From Bugulina stolonifera (taxonomy: Eukaryota > Bryozoa > Gymnolaemata > Cheilostomatida > Bugulidae), in the NCBI GenBank assembly GCA_935421135.1, contig OW285189.1:8577072-8641071 (forward strand): DNA of 64,000 bases, read 5' to 3'. This document shows positions 10,501 through 22,500 of the stretch, piece by piece. Each line of letters opens with the position of its first letter. The first letter of the stretch is position 1. A model generated the notes under the pieces. The model was not told where the DNA came from, searched no databases, and saw only the letters and a program-made list of their open reading frames with translations. A program made the position numbers and the translations under genes.

Positions 10501-13500
10501 GCTGCCTGCCAATACGAGGTCAAAGATAGTGGAAGGGAAGATCAGACACTCAGTCCAAAAACTGTCCGTCCCCCGCCTCCAAACGCGGTCTGAACAAAGC
10601 AAAGAGTTGTGCTACCTTGTACACAAATCCGCTCTTGCTATTGGTGTTCCGCCGGCCAATCAGATAATATTGCTAGCAGCGGAATCGAATAGACAGTCTA
10701 TTTATACAAACGATATTATTATTAGAAAGAGCGCAACAGTTAACCCGTTGCTTCGCGAAACTAGTCTAGCAGCCATCTAAAAGTTCAACACATTTAAGGC
10801 GGGAAGTGGATCGCGGAACGTCGGGACCACCAAATTGGGCGTATTTGGTGGGACAGGGTTTTATCATTGAGTGTCCGATCTTCCCTTCCACTATCTTTGT
10901 CGAGGTAATGACAAGTGAAGTGTTCAGGAGAATATAACTCCCTGGTAATAGAAACTAACAACTGCTGCATTGATATACAGTAGGCCATATATACGATAGT
11001 AGTATAATATACCTATGGAAGTAGCAGTAAACTAGCATGCTGTTAGATATTGGTGGGAGGTAGAACATTCATACCCTTGTTCTGTTAGGTGACATTCTTT
11101 ATAAGCATTTACATGTTGTGGCTGTATGTGGAACCAAATAGAAGCCATCTTTGGGTGTCACTTTACTGGTAAATATAGCTAGGTTAGAGAATTTCCCCTG
11201 CATAATGTGGGGAGTCCCCAGCTTGGATCAACTTGTTACATTAAGCCTGGGTTCTAAAGCTGCAAAATATTTTCAATTGATTGAAGTGCTTAGGTGACAT
11301 TCTTTATAAGCATTTACATGTTGTGGCTGTATGTGAAACCAAATAGAAGCCATCTTTGGGTGTCACTTTACTGGTAAATATAGCTAGGTTAGAGAACTTC
11401 CCCTGCATAATGTGGGGAGTCCCCAGCTTGGATCAACTTGTTACATTAAGCCTGGGTTCTAAAGCTGCAAAATATTTTCAATTGATTGAAGTGCTTAGAT
11501 GTTCTACAATCTCCATTGTACTGATACCACCCATTACTTTATTGTGTTTTGTGTTTAGAACTGGGGCTAGTAAACAGACTGTACTTGTAGCCACCAATAC
11601 TAGCAAGGCTAATTCAGTAGAAATCAATAACTAATAAATACACAGGTGAAACAATAGGCTTTCTAAAGGTACTTTCATTTTTATACCTGACCATTGCTCA
11701 ATAACTTTTACAAAGACTTGCATTCCAACAAGGCCTTATTTCTACAGACTCGGTGCTGAATATTGGCCTAGCTGGAATTTACTGACTACACTACTGTATT
11801 TATTAGACCCAGTGTATCCAGAACCTAGTCCTGCAGTAAGTAATGGCGGAATTGTTGTGCCCGAGCAAGTAGACGGAACTCAGTCAGCATCAACTGATAT
11901 AAAACAAGTCAGTAGGCAGATTGCGGAGCTCCATGTGTCATTTGAGGAACCAGTAGAGTCTACGCTAACCTATAACCACACTGACCAACCTCTTAGGTAA
12001 ATATATGTTGGTAGAAATTAAGGCTATTGAGATTATTATTTTGTTATTGGTTCTTCATTTCCTGTAGCACAGCCTACACTGTTCAGACAGCGATCGATTC
12101 TCTCTGTTCTACATCATGCAGGCCGTTTCTGTGTAGCAGCAAAGTCAATATTCACAACTGATGTTGATAATACAATGTATAAGTAATGGAACACATTAAA
12201 ATTGTTTGTTGTTCGAAAATGTTTGCTTCCTCTGAAAATATTGGTACAGGGACATTTCGGAAAAAACAGTTCGAAACAGGACGTTTCACAAGTGCACAGT
12301 TTTAAACTAGACAGTTCGAAACTGTGTAGATAGCATTTAGAGGAACACAACTCACAGATGATTAATTTTAATTAGTTAATTTAATCAGTTAAATAAAAGA
12401 AACTAATACTAAAAATAAAGATTAGTTGAAATCTGGGGTTTGACGTTTCGAACTGTCTTTTTCGAACAGTCGCAAATTAAAAATGTTGTAGCTTAATGGT
12501 TGTACGGGTACATTGTATGATAAGTGAAGATTATGTTTGTTAACTGCATGCAGCATATTAAACTGACTTCAAGTAGCCTAAATTTTTTAACTATGCTTTT
12601 GGCCAACAACCATTTTTAAACTGCCATTTTCAAATAGTTGCTCGTTCACCTGGCTCGCCTTAGTTTCTACAATGTACATTCTCTTCTCTATGATATAGAA
12701 ATCATCAAGCTGACGTCACCACTGAAGTTAAGGCTGGGATGAGCTCTGATGAACCTCCAATTAAATCAGCCAAAATGAACTCTGATGATGAGTCACCTAT
12801 GGCCACAGGTCCTCCAGGAGATGAACTACAGTATGCTGAGACTCCCCAACTTAATAGTACTTCAGCTCTCCAAATCTCTGACCTTCCAGAACCCAAACTG
12901 TCAACCAACCGTAATATGTCTAATGGTGAGGTTTCCCGTCAACCAACTAAAGGCGCACGTTATGTATTAGATGATAGAACAATAAGAGTCTCGGGTCCCC
13001 CAGCATCCCGCATGTCACGTAAACCTGGTAGAGGATCTCAAGCTATTCCAATGCAAGGAACTGGAGCTTATAGATTCATGGATACTTCATTTGTGCACCT
13101 CACAGGTATGCCTTGCAAATTCAGGTCCTGTCATAGCTGTCATAGCTTGAGTTAGGCCTACTGTTAACTGTCAACAGAATTTCTTGATTGTATAGGCCGA
13201 GGTGGGCCTCTGTTTTATGAGAAAAGACAACTCCATACCAGTACTAGTAATTAGTACTACCAGTAGGTACCTTGTAGGCTTACCTGCATTTTTCACCCAA
13301 CTTTAAACAATATGAAATACAATTATAATATAGCCTAGTGAGTTAAACTTGTGGTAGTAATATTTGTGCTTGTGAGCAAGTTTAGTTTTGACATTGGCAA
13401 ATTTGACTTGCTAGAAACCTAATAGAATGATTGATAATAGGATGCAGTGTCTACGTTCTACATGTGCCCATAATGGTAAAGGGACATTTCAAAGCTGGGC

Positions 13501-16500
13501 GTTTCACAACTGGACAGTTTCAAACTGTGTAGATTACATTGAGAAGAACACAACTCACAGACAATTAATTTTAATTAATTAATTTACCTGTAATTGATTA
13601 AATAAGAAAATAATATTAAAAATAAAAATTAATTGAAATCTGGGGGTTGGGGTTTCAAACTGTCCGATTGTGAAACGTCCTGCTTTAAACTGCCTTTTTC
13701 GAAATGTCCATTTACCTACCCTAGAGCATCATGTCTGTTGGCAGTGAGAGTATCCCAGTATTATTATCTAGGTTCTAGGGGAATACCCATCATTGGGTAA
13801 TTTATAGTAGGGATTCCCCGTTTATCCATACCTTGTGGTCCATGTCTAATCCTTAGTTTCAATGTGCTTGTAGAATATTTACTCATACCATGTATCCTGA
13901 AGAATCAGGTGTGCAGTAAATCATTAACACACGTAGTAGTAGTTAATATATTTATTTCTTCTAGAACCTGACTTGCATCCTGCAGAGTTTAGAGATATGT
14001 TGAAATTTCAAAATGTTCATCTGGACTATGATATGGACATAATGAACATGCAGCAAGGTGTATCGTTTGGACACGACCATCCTGATATTAGTCATCACAG
14101 ACGTCGCCAACATATGCACACACAGATAGGAGATCATATTGAGACAAAGGAGCTGCCCTTGTCACTCTCACAGGCTATGAGTCAGTACGAAGGAAGGAAA
14201 CCTGAACGTAGGCACAGTGTCAGTAGGATGGTGCTCATCTCAGACCACAAAGAATACAGACATCGGATGGAGGAGTGGTACCTTTACAGACACAGACAAG
14301 AGAAGAGGCGGTGTGCCTCCCTCCCCAACCTACGCAGAGAGGAGGAGGTAGAGGAGCAGGCTATGGGGCTAACAGAGGAGGAAGAGGATGGGTATAGCTC
14401 TGATGAGGAATACTATAGCTGTGTCGTCAAATCAGACTCAACTGTCAAGGAAGGAGAAGGTGCAGGTAAGCCAATGTGGGACGAGGAACAGTGTCTATTG
14501 ATAGTATTGTAAACTTGTTCATTATACTAGAACATCAGCCTACATGTAGTCACGTCGATCGGCTTTTCTTCGGTGTGACTCTTCTCAGGTCATGGTCAAA
14601 TATAATTTTCCAGCAATCTGTCATTAATGGATAGCACAATGTATTTCATAAATGGACATGTCTATCTTATCATGTGAATGGGTGCAAACCTTATCGTTCT
14701 GATTACCTTATAACAGAAGGTAGTGAGAAGGGAGGTGCTGATCCTTCAACGGCAGCTACTGATGGTTCCACACCAATGGAAGATGACCCCCAACCTAAAG
14801 GTGATGCTTACTTACACTGTAGGATACATAGGCTGATCATAACACTGTTCTAGTTTATATACCCTATGCGGGCTCCAGACTATTATGTCCATGTAGACCT
14901 ACCTACTCAGTAATCTTGCCATTTGGATTCTCAGTAGTAACATAGATTGCTTATTGTACTAAACCAGGTTAGCGTATACAGTATTTATGGTATGCACCTG
15001 TAGCCCAACAGTGTATTATACCCTGATACTGTAGTGTGACAGTGTATACTCTGTACTACGTGATATTCCCTGATACTCTAGTGTTACAGTGTATACTCTG
15101 TACTACGTGATATTTCCTGATACTGTAGTTTAACAGTGTATACCCTGTGCTACGTGATATTTCCTGATACTGTGGTGTAACAGCGTATACCCTCTACTGC
15201 GGGATATTCCCTGAGACTGTAGTGTAACAGTGTATACCCTGTACTATATGGCATTCCCTGATACTGTAATGTAACAGTGTATACCCTGTACCATGTGGTA
15301 TTCCCTGGTGATGTAGATGCAGACGGTGAGCCACCTAAAGAAGAGAAACAGATTCCTAAAGCAGGAGAGAAAACCACTGTCAAGGGAAAGGAAGAGCCCA
15401 GGGAGGGTAAGTGTGCGGCATGTGTTGCACTCTGTTATGAACAGTGAGTGTGTGGCATGTGTTGCACTCTGTTATGAACAGTGTAGTTGGTTCTGTTTAG
15501 TGTAGCATGTGTTTATATCACTAGATCACACAGCTAATTCTTATTCGTTCAATTATCGCTTGTGTTGCAGCGGCGGGTTTGTTGAAAGATGTGGTGGAAA
15601 TATTTGAGGAATACAAGAAGAAGCTTGATGATGCACTAAACTCAAACCATTTGAATCCTAAAGAAAGGGGCGATGCCACTAAGTGGAGAGAAAAAGCAGA
15701 AAATTTGTGGGGCGCTTTTTTTACAAAACCAATGGGAAAGAAGGCGCCTGCAACAGCTAAACCCAGCTGGGCAGACATTGAACTGCCCCAGCATGAGGTG
15801 GCGGCAATGAAGGGCATGAGTAGATTCATTAATGAGACATCACTCAGACTAAACCAAGTGTTCACCAAAGCCAGTATTCCAAAGGTACATCGACATAATA
15901 AAATGTCCCTCATCCTGAATATTGTTTTATAACTGAATATGTCTGTATAGCAACCATTCAGCTACCAGCTGTGTTTCTCACGTGATTCATGGGGGAATAC
16001 TTTTGTTTTAGGTGAACATCATCAAGATTGTCCCTGAGAAGATAAAGAAAAGGTATCTTTAGAAATAATCTATATGACTTTAGTTCACATCTATTTTGTG
16101 TGTTACTGCACTTGGAGACTTCAGAACTAGTTGCTCCATTTCTGGTTATCCACGCTCGTCATAAACATTAACTTACAATTTTGTTGATTGCCTTTAAACA
16201 GATTGTGAGAATATAGGAAAGGATTTTACCATTTAGAAGATCTGTTCTCAGGAGAAATTCCTTCCTTTGAGGATTGAAAAATTCTTGCGTTATTTGATTG
16301 ATTATAGATGAATTGATATATCTGTAGGGCCCACAGGGTTTTGACATTCAAAGTGGTCTTGTCCACTCAGTTCATCAAGTACTTTGAGCAGATGAAGATT
16401 CCAGAACCTTGTGTAGAAATCAAAGCTGATAACAATGGCTTCACAAAGAGTCTAGTTCAGTTGCGGAAAAGGTAAGAGAAAGTAGCTTTTATTGTGATTC

Positions 16501-19500
16501 GTTTTGCTGACCGTCTAGAATGTAGTATGTACAAATGTTTTGTATGTAGTCTCCAAGAGCCACATGTACACTGTGGTGCTCAGTGTACATGACGGAGATA
16601 TCGTCTGCATTGTGTGTAGTCTATTTGGTGCTTTGTCAATGCCAGGATGCTGAAATATCAAGCCACACACATGTAAACAGAAATTACTTCTCAGTTGAAA
16701 GTTTTCAGACATAGTTTTTTGTCATATATGTCCAAAATCATTGATACGGAATCAATTTGCCAATTAATTTGTTCTGTAGGCTAATATTATTATGATGTCA
16801 TGAAAAACAACAGAGAATAGTATTTGCTATGCTTATTTGCACATTTGTTGCCGATGTGATTATAATTGCTTATTTTCTTTATCAATTGTAACACCAATGT
16901 TTGCTTCATTTAGTCACAAGGACTTATGGGTAGGAGAGTTATCAACTCCATTGTCGACTCAAAAATCCACCATCAAGTATCGATACTTGGTTTATGATGG
17001 TTTCCAATACACCAAGGATAACTGGGAGTATATCCACAGAGCTGGATCTAAAGCAGTGTGCAGATCCGTTATTATTGGAGGTCAGTTTTATAGTCTTTAA
17101 TTCACAATTTTTTATTTCAGTATTGATTCTATGCAGGTGTATCAAAAGGGTTCAATAGTCTGCTACTGCATGCATCCATCAGCACCATTGTTTGTAATTC
17201 ATTAGGGAATGGACCAGATGCCGTTATATATGATGGTGTAACATTCCCCAGCAAGTTCTCTCAAATATGGAAGACCGTGACACCAGAACCTAGGAACTAT
17301 CGGTCAGTAGATACTGAGTACCCAGACTATAGCAGAGCAATTTGTGCTATGCTACCTCAGTGGACGGTAGAGATGGAGAAAGGTTCAACTGTTCACAGCA
17401 TGATGACATGGATAGAGGAAGTGAAGTCACAACAATACTCACTATTAACAGGCTTTGAAGAGAATCCAAATCAGCGGAAGCACGACTCTGCTCAGCGACA
17501 TATTGACCAGGTAGTGTGCTGTAGTGCATCTATATCTATGTATGCTGCTACCATCGGTCAAGGTAACTGTACATACGACCCTGTCTTGTCTCTACACCAA
17601 TTTAGGTCTGTCTCTCTGTCCCATGGTTAACTCTCATTCTGTTTGTCTCTCTGGTTTGATATCTGGTTACCTTATAAGCTGATGTTTACTCGAGTACTCT
17701 GATTTTCCTCTTGCGAAGTTACCTGAATTGCTTCTCGGTAAATATACTATTTCGTAAAGCATTCTATTTTCTCTTTATTCAGGTGTTGAAAGACTACGTC
17801 ATGGAAACTATTCAGCACTGTGTGGACTCGCTACCCAATGTTACTGACGTGTGCCAGATAGTCGGGTCTATGCTTGGTCTCTTGTACCTGGCTCGGTGCC
17901 GATATGATGATAAATTTCCCATAATTACGGGAAAAACTGATTTGTTTCTAACGCTGATAAGCTCCACAATGGCTAGGGTTGGTGAGCTCAACAAGGACCT
18001 TATTACAATGACTGCCAATCCTCCATCCGCTGGCAAGAAAGGCAGCAAGGAAACTCAACTGAGTGGTGGGCAAAAGATTGCCTCTCTCATATGTAAACAG
18101 ATTTCCGGTGACGAAGCATTCCTAAAGTGAGTCAAACAATGTTGTCTAGTAATGTTGAAGAGTTCCCTTGTTCAACTAGTGCTATAATATGTAACCCCTT
18201 ATATTCATATACACATCATTGGTGTATCTGTATTAATTTACTGATTGGTTGATGATTGATCATTTTAGGCGCATACTGGATTCATTATTGTCCTACATTG
18301 AGATTATTAGTAATCCAATGGTGAAGCGTCAACAGTGGATTGCTCTCCTTCCATTTGTTGGGTTGCTGGCCAGCTCGGGCACTCTCGTCAAATTCTCTAC
18401 ACAGGACCAACGGCTTGATCCACAGATTGACCCTAAGATAGTAAAGAGTTTAGGTTACCGACTGCATAATGTGTAAGTGCAGTGGGTAGTTTCACTCTTA
18501 TATAATACAAGTGTATGTAGTAAACACAGTTCCTACAAGTCTGTTTATGTGACTGTCAAACTGTCATTTGCTGTTTGTTGTTCTTTGTTTATTTTCATTA
18601 TTAATGGTGCGAAGTTACTGTTCAGTGGCCCTTGCCATGAATTCTCTATCTTGAAAAATCTAGCGGGCGCAAGATGCTTTGACCATACTACAGTTGCTAA
18701 TGCCGGAAGGTAGTTCCAGGCGGTGTTATTTCTCTTAGTGATAAATTGAGGTGTATAACGACTGGCCATAGATATAGTGTATGTTTTGCTTCACTATAGC
18801 CCTATCTATGCTATCTTTTCCCGTTATATAGAAGTGACTGGAGAGATTGGCTGAGTTGGCTATCTCCATGGTTCAAGGTCGACCTAAGGTTGCCGTACTC
18901 CTTCCTAAACTTGCTGACGCGTGACCAGCTCATCCATGTCCTGCAGACGGAGGATATCCTTGCCCTCTATACTATTCCTCTCAATGGGGTATTGGCCTGT
19001 GTAAACCAACATATCAGAGGAAGGTGTATGCCTAACCAGGTGAGTTTTAGTAGACAAGTATTGATAAATATATACCACAGGCTGCTGTTGGGTCCTTGGA
19101 GTACAAACCAGTTTTGCAAATCTCAATTTGAATTGAAGCTTGACTTGTATTTGACGAGTTCTACTACAGTGTTCACTATGTATATATATATATATGTATG
19201 ATACTGTATATCAACGGCCATGTTTTGGTTCAGTTCTCAGGTCACGGAACCAAACGTCGTGCTGTTCTGGTCATATTGTGTCACATCTTATGGATACTTT
19301 TAGCGAATCAAGTTGTGCTCTTAGGAAACAATAATGCATCTTATACAATCGTTAGGTTTCACTAACATTATAAATTTAATTGGTACAGTATAGATGAATC
19401 TACCAAACAAAAGTTGAAGACATCTTAAATAAACGGCTTTTCATCCTTTCCATATAACTGAATTTAGTGTTCCCAAAGTTCTACCGTAGGCAAGCCGAGT

Positions 19501-22500
19501 GCTAGATTAGGCTGCACAGAAATGGGAATTCAGCTAGGTTACTTCTTGATACTAGACTGTTTTAGTTTGTAGCTAATATCGTCACACACGTACACAGTTG
19601 TAGTTACTGCGGTTACTGTTTTGGTAATACCAAGTGATTTTATTGTTGGAAATTAAGTGTGATTATCTGTTTACTTTGCAGGCCTTCAAACTGCTTCAGG
19701 GGACACTCAAGTTTGTGAGGGTGGTACTGAAAAGGTAAGATTCTCTAATCTTTCTCTTTGATCAACCAGGAAATTCTTTAGACTCACAAGTGATCTTGTA
19801 TATCTTTACTATATAAATGCAAGTCTTCAACAAATATATATAATTATAATATAATAATTGTATTACTTGTAATATACATGTACATGTATATCATTAATTA
19901 TATAATTATGATATGTCAATGTCTATTCTAGGAATAACCCAGATGAAGAATCAGTGAACCAATCCCTTTTATTCTTGCGACTCACCATGGCTGTCCACAC
20001 ATCAAATGTGGTGTCTAAGGGTATTTATGAGGCCGTGCAGATCTATCTGTTGGTAGCTGAGAAGAGAATGATATCGTATACTCCCAAATCAAAGACCCAT
20101 ACCTCCTTTAAGTCAAAGACCTCTGCTAATACCTCTATGGCATCTAACCCGTCTGGGGTCTCCGATCAACCTACAGAAAAGAGAAGCCGTACAAAAGATG
20201 AAGAGTTTAATTTTGTTGTGAGTCCATTGGTGCAGCTTCTAGGAGATCTGTGTACAGTGTTTGAAGGACAGTGGAACTCTGTGTTACTCATGCAGGTCTT
20301 TGAGTATGGTCGCTATGATACAGGACGGTACAGATCTTTTAGTAAGCGGGACACTCTCAGAGATGAAGAGATGCAGGTAAGTAAAGACAATGTCATCATA
20401 TGAGATTCTATATACTACGAGGGGCAATCAATAAGTAGAGAGACTTTTTTAGAAACAATACTAAATAAGTCTCCCTGATACAAAGACAATGTCATTATAT
20501 CAGATTCTATATGTATATACTAATAGTGATTGTGAAAAGTGTGACTTTCCTCTGTTAAGTTGTCAGGTAGTTTACTCTCTTTGAACAAATACCAATTTAT
20601 CCTATATACATATTTGTGTAGGTTTTGGAACAAAGATGTACAGAAGTCATGGAATTGAATTATAACCAGTTTAATGGTCTCAATGCACTGTTTGTGGCTG
20701 TAAAGAACTCATTTGATGAGGATACATAAGTATGTGTATCTATATGTGCCTATGTACACTATATAGCATGGTGATTGTAGATTTGGGACGAACTGTTCCA
20801 GTGTAAAGTCACCCATGAAGTTATGGTTGGATTTTGGCACCATTCGCTCTCAAGCCAGTTCAAGCAGCGTTTACTTCAGGTAACCCATTCTGTCGTCTTC
20901 TAGTTTTAAGTATAAATCTGTGGTTTACATTAATATAGATGGATGTTTGATGCTCAGTTTGGCTTTCTTACTAGGGCTTATGTGTTCGGAGTTTTCAGAT
21001 GTCTTATTATGATTCACGTAGAAATAGCCTTGAAGCGTTTCTAACTTATTAGCTCTGCAATGACTCAATATTAGAGCTTTGAGTTGGAACCTAGTAGGCC
21101 TATAAACATTTTAGCATACAGTTTGCTTGTCTACTAAGTATGCAATTTTTTGTCAACTGTTTATATACATGTACATGTACATTGTATGAGCCATTAGTTG
21201 AGTGACCTCTAGTGGCAGATCATGAGAATGGTTGTTATGCCCCTTTGAAATATGATGTCGATATCCACCTATAGGGTGGAATCATGAACACCAAAGCGTA
21301 ATAGGAAGGGAACATCAGAACGGAAAATGTGCAAGCTGTGTTGGAACTGGAATACAGTTGTGACATTCTAGAGATGAGATATTATACGTTGTTACATGAT
21401 GTTTTATAGGTTGCTAAGTCAGATGCCATGACTGTAGTTGACCTGTACTGCAACAAAGACTTTGTACCTGAGATGGGACAGGTTGTGGCTGATGTCGCTT
21501 TTCTCCGTGCTGAGCAAGTGCTGATGGTATGTATGTGCTGTCAAATCTAGAATTATGTTTAAACTTTACTTGGTATACTTTATAAGAGGGTAGAGTAATT
21601 GGAGACAGTCGTTGCTCATATACAGTTCTTTACTCGTTCGATAGTGCTGTAATATTTGAGTTTAAAACTAGCGGATATATACTGTATGCACGATTACTTA
21701 GTTCATTTTAAGTGAAGCAGTCCTTGCTTAGTCCATATTAGTTGTACAACATTTCCTTGCGTATAATCCATGTATGATATTGCATAACCTATATTAGGTT
21801 TGCGGCGTTGCATATTCTATATTAGGTTTGTGATATTTCATAGTCTGTATTAGATTTACGATGTTGCATAGTCTGTATTTGGTTTACGATGTTGCATAGT
21901 CTGTATTTAGTTTACGATGTTGCATAGTCTGTATTAGATTTACGATGTTGCATAGTCTATATTAGGTTTACGATGTTGTATAGTCTATATTATTCACAAC
22001 TATATGCTTGCGCTGATCACCAGAAAAGTGAATGAAATAGCATTAGCAACACGAATGACTTGCGGTTATATTTATAGTCAACACTTTTACCCGCATGAAC
22101 ATTTTGAAGTGATACACTACAATGTTGATGTTTTGGGTATTTCGTAGGACACTAAGAAATCGGCACTTCTCTCTGGTAAAATGAAAGGGAAAATTGGTAA
22201 GCTAGTAGACCAGGCACTCAACAAGACTTGGGATAAGAAGGATGAAAGTCCCCGGAACATTGTCAGGAATATGGTCAAGTGGGGAAACTTCCTCCCCGTC
22301 TGGAACTTCTATAGTGAGTTATCTATTCCGTATTATACTACTACATTCTGCCGTATATGTTGTTGGGGTGAAGTAGTCTCAGGTGACTCCATATGCCATT
22401 TGCAGATGGGGACTGATCAAATTTGCGTGCTGGCCCGACTCAGATTCTTTTGAAAATTTGCAGGTAGAAAGAGTACCCTTGAATTAGTGGGATACCAGCA

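Noticed and set aside
15150..15383. Minus-strand frame with repeated YTVTLQYQGM-like peptide
   Set aside because: It is antisense of the 47-bp array before exon 6, so its repeats are not protein evidence.
20415..20480. Mariner-like end (ACGAGGGGCAATCAATAAGT) in intron 16
   Set aside because: Only one short end-like stretch is visible, with no inverted partner or transposase remnant.
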